DNA of 41,281 nucleotides from Prochlorococcaceae cyanobacterium ETNP18_MAG_14 (GCA_030741055.1 JASLWC010000008.1:1-41281), one strand, 5' to 3'. Counted from the stretch's first letter, positions 26,601 to 35,620 are shown. Notes: generated by a model from the sequence alone, not told the origin. Program-made: numbers and translations.

Positions 26601-28187
26601 TCAGAGAGTGACCGGATGAGCCTCCTGAATACCATTGATTTGATGAATGGTGGCCAGCAAGCTGGGCGGGATTGGATCGTCGATGCTGAGCACCATCACC
26701 GCATCGCCGCGCACTATGCGTCTACCCACCTGCATCGAGGCGATGTTTACGTTGTGCTCGCCAAGCACTGAGCCCAGGTTGCCAATGATCCCTGGCATAT
26801 CCCGGTGCCTGGTGAACAGCATATGTCGACTGGGCGGCACGTTTACCGGGAATTCATCGATGGTCGTGATGCGCAGATCACCGTCAGCGAATACTGCACC
26901 AGTCACACTGTGACCACCCTGATCACCACGAGTAGTTAGTTGCAAGGACCCACCGGCAAAATCCTTGCTTGTGTCGTCTTTCACCTCAAGTACACGAATG
27001 CCACGGCCTTTAGCTTCTAAGGAGGCATTCACATAATTAATTCGATCACCAAGAGCACTTGTCAACAAGCCCTTTAAAGCGGCAATCACCAGGGGCTGAG
27101 AAGGATGTTGAGCGAACTCCCCTTGAAGGCGAACTTCAAGCTCCTGCAATTGCCCACCAGAAAGCTGGCTGACTAACAGCCCCAGAGTCTCGGCTAACTG
27201 CAAATGAGGCTTTAGCCGCTCCATGATCTCAGCACTAAGGCCAGGGATGTTGACTGCACTACGAGCAGGTAAGCCGAGAAGTACATCGCGAATCTGCTCA
27301 GCGACATCAACAGCCACGTTCTCCTGTGCCTCCGCAGTAGAAGCACCCAGATGAGGCGTAAGAATCAATCTCTCCTTCACAGAGCGCAACGGCGAATCTG
27401 CGGCCAGGGGTTCTTTGGCGTAAACATCTAAAGCCGCTCCACCAATCACTCCTTTAGACACGGCCTCTGCCAGAGCCGATTCATCAACAATGCCACCGCG
27501 GGCACAATTCACCAGCCGTGCTGTGGACTTCATCTTGGCCAGCAATGCAGCATTTACCAAGTTCTCCGTATCAGGAGTGCGCGGCAGGTGCAATGTGACG
27601 TAATCGGCCTGCTCAAAAAGGCCATCCAAGTTGACTAGTCGTACCTGCATCTGTTGGGCGCGATCAGCAGAGATGAAAGGGTCGTAACCGATTACTTCCA
27701 TGCCCATGGCATTAGCGACTCGAGCCACGTGGGAACCGATTTTGCCTAACCCAACTACGCCGAGAACTTTCTTATAAAGCTCATTACCTACATATTTCTT
27801 GCGATCCCAGCCCCCAGCAATAGTGCTGGCATGAGCCTGAGGGACATGGCGAGAAAGCGATAGCAATAAAGCCAGCGCATGTTCAGCCGCTGCAATGGTG
27901 TTGCCCTCCGGTGAATTCACCACCAGAACACCCCGTTCGGTGGCTGTCGGCACATCGACATTGTCGACACCAACGCCAGCGCGACCAATAATGCGCAAAC
28001 GTTCAGCCGCCTTGATCACATCCGCCGTCACCTGAGTACCAGAACGGATCATCAAGGCGTCATAGTCACCAATAATTCCCTTAAGTTCCTCCTGCGACAA
28101 TCCAGCACGCTGATCTACCTGTGCCACTTGAGTGAGGATGTCAATCCCCGACTGGTCAATAGGATCTGAAACCAGAACTTTCGTCAT
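26601..28187 (-). CDS. serA: D-3-phosphoglycerate dehydrogenase
   Basis: SerA oxidises 3-phosphoglycerate in the first step of serine synthesis. The 528-residue protein has LMIRSGTQVTADVIKAAERL, GRAGVGVDNVDVPTATERG, the NAD-binding VLGVVGLGKIGSHVARVANA, LVNCARGGIVDESALAEAV with the catalytic Arg, and LTPHLGASTAEAQENVAVDV with the catalytic His. An intervening allosteric-substrate-binding domain follows (about 320-450), and a C-terminal ACT domain (MLFTRHRDMPGIIGNLGSVL, about 453-528) suggests serine feedback control. Length is normal for the long form. Confidence 0.97.
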   Translation of the reverse strand: MTKVLVSDPIDQSGIDILTQVAQVDQRAGLSQEELKGIIGDYDALMIRSGTQVTADVIKAAERLRIIGRAGVGVDNVDVPTATERGVLVVNSPEGNTIAAAEHALALLLSLSRHVPQAHASTIAGGWDRKKYVGNELYKKVLGVVGLGKIGSHVARVANAMGMEVIGYDPFISADRAQQMQVRLVNLDGLFEQADYVTLHLPRTPDTENLVNAALLAKMKSTARLVNCARGGIVDESALAEAVSKGVIGGAALDVYAKEPLAADSPLRSVKERLILTPHLGASTAEAQENVAVDVAEQIRDVLLGLPARSAVNIPGLSAEIMERLKPHLQLAETLGLLVSQLSGGQLQELEVRLQGEFAQHPSQPLVIAALKGLLTSALGDRINYVNASLEAKGRGIRVLEVKDDTSKDFAGGSLQLTTRGDQGGHSVTGAVFADGDLRITTIDEFPVNVPPSRHMLFTRHRDMPGIIGNLGSVLGEHNVNIASMQVGRRIVRGDAVMVLSIDDPIPPSLLATIHQINGIQEAHPVTL

Positions 28188-28291
28188 GAACAGGCAGGAA
28201 ACTGCAGCACGGCACTGTAGAGATCTACATGCACCAAGCCCTATAGACCACAGAACAGGGTTCAGAATTCAAACTATTGAGGAGTGGCTGC

Positions 28292-28858
28292 ATGGCTGTT
28301 TGCGTTCTTGTTCTCGCCGAAAGAGATCCGGCTGATCAATTGAATCAACAACTAAGGGCAGCAGAAACTCCCCTAGAACGTTGTCAGTTATTACAGCCCG
28401 CAAGCTCACCGACAACCAAAACCGAGCCAGCAGAGCTGAATATCAAGGGTGATGAAGACACCCTTCCATTAACAGACATCGACTCGGTCGAGATGCTTAG
28501 CCCAAAGCTGGCACGCAAAATCCGCCAGAAACGCATGACCTACTGGTTGTTGCCCTTTGGCTTCTTTACCGGTATCGCCATGACGTTAATGACGGATATG
28601 GACACCTTTGCCCGCTACGGCAGCTTGGGTGCATCACTGATCGGCGGCCTACTGGGCCTGATTTCAGGTTGGATGGGAAGTTATGCATCCGCCATGAGTG
28701 TAAAAATCGAGAATTACGATGACGTGCGCATCTTGCGCAATCGCCATGAGCAAGGTCGCTGGCTGCTGCTGCTGGAGACACCTATGGGTACCGATTTACC
28801 TTGGAAATTGCTACGAGAAGCAAATCCTCTCGAGATCACGAGGTTGAGCGAATTGTGA
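28292..28858 (+). CDS. Conserved-type membrane protein of unknown function
   Basis: From the ATG at 28292 the protein is 188 residues. The N-terminal 75 residues are soluble and acidic, then KLARKIRQKRMTYWLLPFGF leads into two hydrophobic segments (about 80-100, WLLPFGFFTGIAMTLM, and 112-135, SLGASLIGGLLGLISGWMGS). The C-terminal part (SVKIENYDDVRILRNRHEQG, WLLLLETPMGTDLPWKLLRE) is soluble. I recognise no domain. Its TGA overlaps the ATG of the S4 gene (TGATG), so the two are translationally coupled. It is divergent from serA by about 100 bp. A link to photosystem II through its neighbour is only a suggestion. Confidence 0.8.
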   Translation: MAVCVLVLAERDPADQLNQQLRAAETPLERCQLLQPASSPTTKTEPAELNIKGDEDTLPLTDIDSVEMLSPKLARKIRQKRMTYWLLPFGFFTGIAMTLMTDMDTFARYGSLGASLIGGLLGLISGWMGSYASAMSVKIENYDDVRILRNRHEQGRWLLLLETPMGTDLPWKLLREANPLEITRLSEL

Positions 28859-29643
28859 TGTTGCCCAGGCAACAGCTGCTCAAAGATTGCAAGGATCCAA
28901 GTGGAATGGAGAGCCTACTGAGACAGGCAGACGAGGTGCTACGCACATGGCAGCCCAGCTGGAGTCCTTTTATTTCCGCCCCACTGCAGGAGGAAGCACT
29001 AAGGGTGTTGAGGCCCCTCACTGATCTGCAATGGCAGGCTGATGGTGGCCATCCCAACGCTGAACGCCAAAGGCTTCGCTGCAGCCGTTGTGAAGATGAC
29101 ACCCACACATCTTCATCAGCAGCCCCAATCCATGGGCTGCTGTTAGAAGGCAACTTCCTGTTTGATCCCGTCAGCCCAACTGACATTCTCAAGGCCCTAG
29201 AGGCCATCGGAGCTCAACAGCAAGACTTGGGGGACATCTGGGTCCGTGGCGACAGAGGCGCTCAAGCACTTTGCACCCCCGAGTTAGCCGCAAAGCTCAA
29301 TGGCTGCTACTGCAAAGTGCGAGAGGTGGAAATCAACTGTGAAGCCGTAGCTGTAGATCTACTGCAACCACCAAGCCAACGGCTAAAGCGCCGACTTAGC
29401 AGCGTAGAAGCCTCCTGCCGGCTAGATGCAATCGCCTCAGCAGGCTTCGGCCTATCGCGAGCAAAGATCGTGAATCAAATCAAAGAGGGTCGTCTTCGCC
29501 TCAACTGGGAACCAATAAGGCAAACAAGCCGAGCCCTTTTGGTAGGTGATCGCCTGCAACTTCAGGATCGAGGCACGCTAGAGGTGCTCGCGCTGGAGAT
29601 GACCAAGCGTCAACGCTGGCGGGTTGAAATGCTGCGTCGCTAA
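28858..29643 (+). CDS. Photosystem II S4 domain (YlmH-like) protein
   Basis: This is an RNA-binding protein of the cyanobacterial/plastid S4 family annotated as PS-II S4. The 261-residue protein begins MLPRQQLLKDCKDPSGMESL, has a central HGLLLEGNFLFDPVSPTDIL and LGDIWVRGDRGAQALCTPEL as in YlmH-like proteins, and ends in an S4 fold: RLDAIASAGFGLSRAKIVNQ, IKEGRLRLNWEPIRQTSRAL and VGDRLQLQDRGTLEVL. Related YlmH/RqcP proteins work with ribosomes, so a ribosome-quality role is as likely as a photosystem role. The ATG overlaps the upstream stop. tRNA-Val follows 77 bp downstream. Confidence 0.88.
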   Translation: MLPRQQLLKDCKDPSGMESLLRQADEVLRTWQPSWSPFISAPLQEEALRVLRPLTDLQWQADGGHPNAERQRLRCSRCEDDTHTSSSAAPIHGLLLEGNFLFDPVSPTDILKALEAIGAQQQDLGDIWVRGDRGAQALCTPELAAKLNGCYCKVREVEINCEAVAVDLLQPPSQRLKRRLSSVEASCRLDAIASAGFGLSRAKIVNQIKEGRLRLNWEPIRQTSRALLVGDRLQLQDRGTLEVLALEMTKRQRWRVEMLRR

Positions 29644-29720
29644 AGCTTCGTATCCGTAGGCTGCTAGCTTCGCTGCTTACAAAACAGCCGCTCAAACCTC
29701 ATCTGAAAGAAGGGCCACGC

Positions 29721-29792
29721 GGGCGATTAGCTCAGAGGTAGAGCACTACCTTGACACGGTAGGAGTCACTGGTTCGATTCCAGTATCGCCCA
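29721..29792 (+). tRNA. tRNA-Val (GAC anticodon)
   Basis: A full 72-nt cloverleaf. Acceptor GGGCGAT (29721-29727) pairs with ATCGCCC (29785-29791) and the discriminator is A. The D arm is GCTC/GAGC; the anticodon stem CTACC/GGTAG encloses the loop TTGACAC with anticodon GAC; the T arm has GGTTCGATTCC. CCA is not encoded. It lies between the S4 gene and murD on the same strand. Confidence 0.96.
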
Positions 29793-29819
29793 CTCCCCTT
29801 ACAGAAACAGGAATCATTA

Positions 29820-31202
29820 ATGGCACGCACTGTGGTCGTGGGGCTTGGACGCTCCGGCATCGGTGCGGCACGACTGCTACAAGCAGAAGGGCATCAAGTA
29901 ACAGTTTTTGAGCGCGGTATCGAGTCCAACCTCCAGGCCTTGGCAGCGGACCTTCGTCTACAAGGCATTGATGTGGAGCTAGGGAAGCCCATGGAGATCG
30001 CTAGCTTCAACCCCTGGCTTGATCAACTTGATGCTGTGGTGATCAGCCCTGGCATCGCCTGGGATCACCCCACACTGACTGAACTACGCCAACGCGGCAT
30101 CAACATCCTTGGGGAGGTGGCAGTTGCCTGGCGAAACCTAAACGATCTGCCATGGATCGCGATTACCGGCACAAATGGCAAAACAACCGTTACTCACCTG
30201 CTCAATCATGTGCTTGAAAGCAATGGCCTCAGGGCACCAATGGCAGGCAATGTTGGCCATGCCGCGGCCGAAATCGCACTGAGCTGGCGACAAGCAAAAG
30301 GGCAGCGGCCCGACTGGTTGGTAATGGAACTCAGCAGCTACCAAATAGAAGCTGCCCCTGAAATTGCCCCACACATAGGTATCTGGACAAACCTCACACC
30401 CGACCACCTCGAACGCCACGGCACCCTCGACGCTTACCGAAAGATCAAGCGTGGCCTACTGGAGCGCTCCAAAGTCCGCATCTTCAATGGCGATGATCCC
30501 GATCTGGGCAGCCAAAGATCCAGCTGGGACCATGGGCTGTGGGTGAGCAGCGAAGGACCTGGTAGTGCAAATCATCCCGCCGACCTTTGGATTGACGCCG
30601 AAGGGCTGGTTAGGGAACCACAAGGAGCACTCTTTGCTGCTTCGGCTCTGGCCATGCCTGGGCAGCACAATCTTCAAAATTTGCTGATGGTGACAGCCGC
30701 GGCCCGGCAAACGGGTTTACCAGCACAGGCCATCGAAGCCAGCCTGCGCTCGTTCCCAGGCGTGCCTCACCGGCTTGAGCTACTAGGGCAGGTGCAGGGA
30801 ATAAGCGTTTTCAACGACAGCAAGGCCACGAACTATGACGCCGCCTGCGTGGGCCTAAAGGCCGTTCCTGCACCTGCCGTTGTGCTTGCTGGTGGGCAAA
30901 CCAAACAAGGCGATGCATCCAGTTGGCTAAAGCAACTGAAGCAAAGCGCATCGAGCGTGGTGTTGTTTGGCAGCGGCGCTGCTGAACTACAAGTATTAAT
31001 CGAAGCCTGTGGCTTCAAGGGAGACCTGATCTGCTGCGATGACCTAAATCAAGCCGTCAACCTGGCGATTCCTCTTGGCCTCAAGCAACAAGCGGCCAGC
31101 TTGTTGCTCTCTCCAGCCTGCGCAAGTTTTGATCAATACCAAGACTTCGAAGCCCGCGGCGAGCATTTACGCAGCCTAATCAAGCCATATTTAAGATCCT
31201 AA
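29820..31202 (+). CDS. murD: UDP-N-acetylmuramoylalanine-D-glutamate ligase
   Basis: MurD adds D-glutamate to UDP-MurNAc-L-Ala in peptidoglycan synthesis in the cytosol. The 460-residue protein starts MARTVVVGLGRSGIGAARLL (Rossmann-like UDP-binding domain), has the ATP site WIAITGTNGKTTVTHLLNHV near residue 118, MELSSYQIEAAPEIAPHIGI, NLTPDHLERHGTLDAYRKIK, the SFPGVPHRLELLGQVQGISV region, FNDSKATNYDAACVGL and VLAGGQTKQGD. All are canonical. The ATG lies 27 bp after tRNA-Val. Confidence 0.96.
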   Translation: MARTVVVGLGRSGIGAARLLQAEGHQVTVFERGIESNLQALAADLRLQGIDVELGKPMEIASFNPWLDQLDAVVISPGIAWDHPTLTELRQRGINILGEVAVAWRNLNDLPWIAITGTNGKTTVTHLLNHVLESNGLRAPMAGNVGHAAAEIALSWRQAKGQRPDWLVMELSSYQIEAAPEIAPHIGIWTNLTPDHLERHGTLDAYRKIKRGLLERSKVRIFNGDDPDLGSQRSSWDHGLWVSSEGPGSANHPADLWIDAEGLVREPQGALFAASALAMPGQHNLQNLLMVTAAARQTGLPAQAIEASLRSFPGVPHRLELLGQVQGISVFNDSKATNYDAACVGLKAVPAPAVVLAGGQTKQGDASSWLKQLKQSASSVVLFGSGAAELQVLIEACGFKGDLICCDDLNQAVNLAIPLGLKQQAASLLLSPACASFDQYQDFEARGEHLRSLIKPYLRS

Positions 31203-31701
31203 TCGCTACCAAATGGGCGTACCTTGGACGTAGTGCAACCCAAGATACTCTTCCCTTGCTTTGACAACTAAATCTATTTTAGCGCAACAAAAAAGCTAAA
31301 CAATTGATTCAACCACTTGAAGAACTAACCGTTCAGACAGAATTTACAGACAGCCAAATATCCCGACAAGCCCATCTTATCCACAGTAAATTCTCGCATT
31401 TATTTTTACAAAACACCTTATGTCAATTTCCCAATTGAGCCAAAATCAGGGCAACGCTCTAAAAGGGTATTGTTTAATCATTTCCCAAGGCTACATGAAA
31501 ACAAGCAGCTAACGAAGGCCTCAACAAGCCAAGTCAATAAAAAATATTCGCAAGATCAGTTCTGCTTGGCTTAATGGCGGGAGCGCATGTTTAGGCCCAA
31601 TCCTCTCAACTATTCATGTCCAACTGGAGCAACTCTCTAGCTATCTGTCTTATCATTTACGCCTATTCAGATTTCAACAACGCCGAACCAAATCGCCTCA
31701 T
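31203..31701 (+). other. Intergenic region with a single DnaA-box-like site
   Basis: These 499 bases between murD and the EVE gene are AT-rich and hold no frame I can support. TTATCCACA at 31377-31385 matches the general bacterial DnaA box exactly. The last 100 bases before the EVE start must contain its promoter, but no consensus pair stands out. Confidence 0.5.
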
Positions 31702-32172
31702 ATGACAACACGCAACTACTGGTTGATGAAAAGTGAGCCTGATGCCTATGGAATCGACCAGCTCAAGCAAGAAGGCAGCACACTCTGGGATGGGATTCGT
31801 AACTACCAGGCCCGCAACTTCATGCGATCAATGGTCGTTGGTGATCGTGCATTCTTTTATCACTCGAACTGCAAGCCCCCAGGAATCGTGGGGCTAATGG
31901 AAGTAACGGAAACAAGAATCATTGACCCAACCCAGTTTGATGCAAAGGCGAAGTACTACGACCCAAATTCAAAACAAGACAAACCACGTTGGGACTGCGT
32001 TCAACTGCGTTACCTCGGATGTTTTAACGAGCTGCTGAGCCTGGAAAAACTACGTGATAGATACAGCGCAGAAGAGCTGCCGGTAGTTCGTAAAGGCAAT
32101 CGCCTCTCAATCCTGCCGGTACCCAAAAGCACGGCAACAAATCTGTTGCAATGGCTTGGGCCACTCAACTAA
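31702..32172 (+). CDS. EVE domain-containing protein
   Basis: The EVE fold is PUA-like and is thought to read modified bases in nucleic acids; the human relative is THYN1. The 156-residue protein opens NYWLMKSEPDAYGIDQLKQE, followed by LWDGIRNYQARNFMRSMVVG, RAFFYHSNCKPPGIVGLMEV, DPNSKQDKPRWDCVQLRYLG and VVRKGNRLSILPVPKSTATN, all typical of single-domain EVE proteins of normal length. It is alone on its strand between murD and the convergent DUF2811 gene. The ligand in this organism is unknown. Confidence 0.93.
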   Translation: MTTRNYWLMKSEPDAYGIDQLKQEGSTLWDGIRNYQARNFMRSMVVGDRAFFYHSNCKPPGIVGLMEVTETRIIDPTQFDAKAKYYDPNSKQDKPRWDCVQLRYLGCFNELLSLEKLRDRYSAEELPVVRKGNRLSILPVPKSTATNLLQWLGPLN

Positions 32173-32251
32173 CCCTTTACAAAGCCCCCTCAAGCTGGCA
32201 GCGCTGTCGCTAGTTCGAAAGTCGTAAAAAAATAATCGCCGCAATCACCAG

Positions 32252-32590
32252 TCACAAACCCTGCATCATGGAATCGCTACGGAACATATTGCCCACGTAA
32301 AGACGGGTTAGCTCTCTTGAATCCATACCGTTTTGCACAAGAAAGCCAGCCAGAGCAGCCTTGATTAATCGGTACTGATCCCAATTGGGGCACTTCTCAA
32401 TGAAACCAGTCATCGCCTCTTGCAAATCCACAGGCAACTCAGCCTGGAAGCTGACGACGCCATCAACAACCTCATCATCAACAACCTCCTCACCAACAGC
32501 CTGTTGAACTGTCAGCGGCGCCTCTATCGCCACTTCTAGCTCAGCCTCTTTGACATCCCCCACTGAGATCTCGTATGCGTTGAATGACAC
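32252..32590 (-). CDS. DUF2811 family protein
   Basis: The C-terminal 65 residues match what I know of the cyanobacterial DUF2811 family: VVSFQAELPVDLQEAMTGFI, EKCPNWDQYRLIKAALAGFL and VQNGMDSRELTRLYVGNMF. The N-terminal 45 residues are an acidic, valine-rich extension (EVAIEAPLTVQQAVGEEVVD), with little sign of fold. The 112-residue protein is presumably soluble and its function is unknown. It starts beside the gap that holds the DnaA-box pair, so its promoter lies there. It converges with the EVE gene. Confidence 0.82.
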   Translation of the reverse strand: MSFNAYEISVGDVKEAELEVAIEAPLTVQQAVGEEVVDDEVVDGVVSFQAELPVDLQEAMTGFIEKCPNWDQYRLIKAALAGFLVQNGMDSRELTRLYVGNMFRSDSMMQGL

Positions 32591-32762
32591 CAGTTCTCCA
32601 CATCTCGACCCTGCAAGTCAAGACCCCGCTCAAAAGCACATCCCAACCCGTCTCACAATGAGAACGATGGCCTGACAGCCTTCCAGGGAGAGGGCCTCAG
32701 TATTTAATCGCCACAGGACTCACGAGCGATCTGCGTCAAGGGGGCATCCAACTCAAAAACAC

Positions 32763-32815
32763 TTTTCCACATGTTTTAGTGGCAGAGATGGTCAAAGCTT
32801 GCAAGCTGTGGAAAA
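32763..32815. promoter_or_regulatory. Inverted pair of DnaA-box-like sites
   Basis: TTTTCCACA (32763-32771) and its exact reverse complement TGTGGAAAA (32807-32815) lie 35 bp apart between the DUF2811 and DUF1818 genes. TTTTCCACA is the form of DnaA box described at cyanobacterial origins. A near match, TTCTCCACA, is at 32594-32602. AGCTGTG is repeated at 32804-32810 and 32815-32821, eleven bases apart. No dnaA or dnaN gene is in the window, so this could be a DnaA-controlled promoter or titration site rather than an origin. Confidence 0.45.
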
Positions 32816-32880
32816 GCTGTGCATTACCTTGCGCAAGACCGGGGAAAGATCAATCCCGCCCTATCGATCAGCCTCTCTAA

Positions 32881-33258
32881 TCATTGATCAGAATCCCAGG
32901 CGGTTCTCATCGCTGCTGCCATTGCCTGTGCAGCAGGTGCTGGCCAGTGCCCTTCAACCCCTCGGGCACTCTCGCCATCACCCTGTAAAACCACCTGGAG
33001 GCTCCAGTCATGGCGATCACCATCCAGGCAAGCCCACCATGACTGGCGTTCCATCTCTAAGCAGACAGATTCCTCTGCAAGCAACTGAGTAACAAGCTGC
33101 TGATGCTGATCCGTGAGCTCAACGATCAGAGCCATCAAAAGCTTCCATTCAGCTTGAGTGAGCTCAACAGCCCAACTTTCTCCTCCTATTAACACAGGGA
33201 AGGCTGTCCTGGCAGGGTCCCTAGCGAGTCGCCAGCCAGCCCCCTCCTTTTGAATCAT
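32881..33258 (-). CDS. DUF1818 family protein
   Basis: From the ATG at 33258 the 125-residue protein reads MIQKEGAGWRLARDPARTAF, then PVLIGGESWAVELTQAEWKL, LMALIVELTDQHQQLVTQLL, MERQSWWACLDGDRHDWSLQ and VEGHWPAPAAQAMAAAMRTA. This pattern matches the cyanobacterial DUF1818 family, small soluble proteins of unknown function. The frame extends upstream over the rpoZ end, but the ATG at 33258 gives the family N-terminus and follows the rpoZ stop by four bases, so rpoZ and this gene form a unit. Confidence 0.85.
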   Translation of the reverse strand: MIQKEGAGWRLARDPARTAFPVLIGGESWAVELTQAEWKLLMALIVELTDQHQQLVTQLLAEESVCLEMERQSWWACLDGDRHDWSLQVVLQGDGESARGVEGHWPAPAAQAMAAAMRTAWDSDQ

Positions 33259-33262
33259 GGCC

Positions 33263-33490
33263 TCAGCCAGGCAACAAATCCGGTTGGTCCTGCTCGTCAC
33301 TGAGTTCAACGATGGCCCGCTGAACTGGCTTCACGCTCGATTCCTCTAGCAGGCCATCAAAATCATCGAAGCGTCGCTGCTTAGCGCGAAATGCAATCCG
33401 CACTGTTGTTAGGTAGCGATTAGTCGACTTACGGATAAGGCTCTCCCCGCGCTTAGCCAGGTCTTTGGGATCCACGCCAGATGTGATCAC
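33263..33490 (-). CDS. rpoZ: DNA-directed RNA polymerase omega subunit
   Basis: Omega helps assemble and stabilise RNA polymerase by binding the beta-prime subunit. The 75-residue protein has the cyanobacterial omega pattern: [40 protein letters not shown] and [20 protein letters not shown]. Length is normal. It is followed at once by the DUF1818 gene and lies 43 bp downstream of the 95-residue hypothetical gene on the same strand. Confidence 0.92.
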   Translation of the reverse strand: MITSGVDPKDLAKRGESLIRKSTNRYLTTVRIAFRAKQRRFDDFDGLLEESSVKPVQRAIVELSDEQDQPDLLPG

Positions 33491-33533
33491 AGAAACTTCT
33501 CTAATAGCTATTTCAGTTCAGTTTAGGCGAGCG

Positions 33534-33821
33534 CTAAGCAAATAGATCACTGTGAAACGGCACCTCCATCGGATAGGTCCGCTGCAGGGAACCCGGCACC
33601 CGCAAGACAATCTGTCGACCAAGCCCCAAAGCAGCCAAAGGAGGCCTCAGATATTTCAGTAAGGCACTGACTTCTTCTAGATGCTCTTGATCAACACACT
33701 CAATGCGGATACTCCCCCAACTACGAGACATGCGGCAATCGAGCAACGGTTCCAGCTCTGCCTCGATGCACGAGTCCTCTCGATAAAAAGAGAGCACCAG
33801 GCGCTGCAACCGGTCCATCAT
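33534..33821 (-). CDS. Hypothetical protein upstream of rpoZ
   Basis: This 95-residue protein has no recognised domain. It begins MMDRLQRLVLSFYREDSCIE and continues AELEPLLDCRMSRSWGSIRI, LEEVSALLKYLRPPLAALGL and RQIVLRVPGSLQRTYPMEVP. Alternating strand-like and helix-like stretches suggest a small alpha/beta protein. It is divergent from the Hsp70 gene by about 45 bp and leads into rpoZ and DUF1818 on the minus strand. ATG start, ordinary composition and tight packing make it likely to be real. Confidence 0.65.
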   Translation of the reverse strand: MMDRLQRLVLSFYREDSCIEAELEPLLDCRMSRSWGSIRIECVDQEHLEEVSALLKYLRPPLAALGLGRQIVLRVPGSLQRTYPMEVPFHSDLFA

Positions 33822-33864
33822 GATTTCCTCTTAGCCTCCTTATCACCACAACCTGGCCATAACA

Positions 33865-35493
33865 ATGGACATGCCCCCAGAGGGCGCAGGAAAGCTTCAG
33901 ATTTCCCCACAACAATTCGGCACCCTTGCGATCGACCTCGGAAGCACCACCACGGTTGTTGCCTTCCAATCTGAACATGCTGAGAAGCCTCAACTACTTG
34001 ATCTACCACCAATCAGCCGTCGCTGCGGTGAAGTACCCAGCCTGATCTGGGCCTACCAAGCCAAGGACTCCAACCCTCTAGTCGGCCAGCAAGTGCACGA
34101 TGCAGATCTGGCAGGCCAAGACCACCAAAACCTAAGCAAAGACTTCAAACGCTCGATAGGAGCCCCAGCTCCCCATCGAACTAGTCGCGATGGATCTGGG
34201 CTTACCCCAGAACAGGCCGGGGAGCTCTTGCTGCAACAGATCTGGCAGCGACTCCCCCCCCATATTGAGGTGCAGCGCCTTGTGCTCACAGCACCAGTGG
34301 AAAGTTACCGCGCTTACAAGCTCTGGCTGAATCAAGTCTGCACAACACTGCCGGTCGATGAAATCGCCCTGGTTGACGAACCCACGGCCGCCGCCATGGG
34401 TGCCGGCCTGCCACCAGGGTCCAAGCTGCTAGTGATGGACCTAGGTGGTTGCACCATTGACCTTTCCCTAGTGGCGCTAGAAGGCGGTGAAGGACGCTCT
34501 GGCCCAATCGCCCAGTTAGTCAGATTCGCCGGTAAAGATCTCCAGGACAGCAGTAAACAGACCCTTCGTTGCGCACGGGTACTCGGCAAGGCGGGGCTGA
34601 AGCTAGGTGGACGGGATCTGGATCATTGGATTGTCAATCATCTCTATCCCGATGTTCCCCTCTCAGAAGCACTGCTAAACAGCGCAGAACGTCTTAAGTG
34701 CCGCCTTAGTGAGGATGGGCTTAAGGATGATCAAAGCCAGCTGGAGATTGCCGTCGAGCCAGGAGGCAATCAAATACTTCCTCTGCGACTCTGTCGCCGG
34801 GAACTAGAGCAGCTCCTAATCAGCAGAGGCTTGCTAAACAGCCTCGCCAGACTGCTTGAGCGAACTCTGGCCAAAGGAAAAGCCAATGGTTGCGACCTCA
34901 AAGACCTTAAAGGCGTAGTAGCCGTTGGTGGAGGAGCACAAATCCCCTTAGTTCGTCGTTGGTTGCAGCAACAAACTCAGCCAGCCCAACTGCTAACACC
35001 TCCACCAATAGAAGCCGTAGCTGTAGGAGCCTTGCAACTCACACCGGGGGTCAAAGTTCGCGATCTGCTACACCACGGCGTATCTCTGCGCTGCTGGGAC
35101 CAAAGAAGCAAGCGACATCATTGGCATCCGCTATTTGTCGCCGGGCAGCCCTGGCCAACAACAAACCCGCTTGAACTAGTACTAGCCGCCAGCCAGGTCG
35201 ATCAACTGCAGCTGGAGGTGGTGCTTGGTGAGCCGGACAGCCAAGAGAGTCATGAAGTGATCTACATCGATGGCATACCGACCCTGCAAGCAAGCTCAGC
35301 TGAACGTCGAATCGATCACTGGCCTGATAACTGCAACCCCACCTCCCTTGCACTGAATCCACCCGGGCAGCCAGGGCAAGACTGCCTGAAGCTGCAGTTC
35401 AGCATCGACGACAACGCTCAACTGCAGATGGAAGGGATAGATCTCCGCAGCGGCGAGCGGCTGAACAAGCAAAAGCTGGGCAGCGTGCGATAG
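33865..35493 (+). CDS. Hsp70 family protein (DnaK-like, divergent)
   Basis: The N-terminal actin-fold ATPase is recognisable: FGTLAIDLGSTTTVVAFQSE (residues 19-38), VLTAPVESYRAYKLWLNQVC, IALVDEPTAAAMGAGLPPGS, LLVMDLGGCTIDLSLVALEG and KGVVAVGGGAQIPLVRRWLQ. From about residue 385 a substrate-binding-like part (VRDLLHHGVSLRCWDQRS) follows, with PLELVLAASQVDQLQLEVVL and a short C-terminus. At 542 residues it is about 90 shorter than canonical DnaK and lacks the helical lid end. It is probably one of the accessory cyanobacterial DnaK paralogues, with an unknown client. Confidence 0.88.
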   Translation: MDMPPEGAGKLQISPQQFGTLAIDLGSTTTVVAFQSEHAEKPQLLDLPPISRRCGEVPSLIWAYQAKDSNPLVGQQVHDADLAGQDHQNLSKDFKRSIGAPAPHRTSRDGSGLTPEQAGELLLQQIWQRLPPHIEVQRLVLTAPVESYRAYKLWLNQVCTTLPVDEIALVDEPTAAAMGAGLPPGSKLLVMDLGGCTIDLSLVALEGGEGRSGPIAQLVRFAGKDLQDSSKQTLRCARVLGKAGLKLGGRDLDHWIVNHLYPDVPLSEALLNSAERLKCRLSEDGLKDDQSQLEIAVEPGGNQILPLRLCRRELEQLLISRGLLNSLARLLERTLAKGKANGCDLKDLKGVVAVGGGAQIPLVRRWLQQQTQPAQLLTPPPIEAVAVGALQLTPGVKVRDLLHHGVSLRCWDQRSKRHHWHPLFVAGQPWPTTNPLELVLAASQVDQLQLEVVLGEPDSQESHEVIYIDGIPTLQASSAERRIDHWPDNCNPTSLALNPPGQPGQDCLKLQFSIDDNAQLQMEGIDLRSGERLNKQKLGSVR

Positions 35494-35620
35494 CCGTTCT
35501 ATCCACACCAACCTCAAAGCAGTCAAAAGGCAAGGCGAGCTTTGGCTGACCTGATCTCTGACATAAATACAAAAGGCACCGATGCATTGACGCTGCTCTC
35601 AGCAGCTCGCCATGTATGCC

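Noticed and set aside
32590-32880. Chromosomal replication origin
   Set aside because: Only two perfect boxes, no AT-rich unwinding tract beside them and no dnaA or dnaN nearby; reported only as a regulatory candidate.
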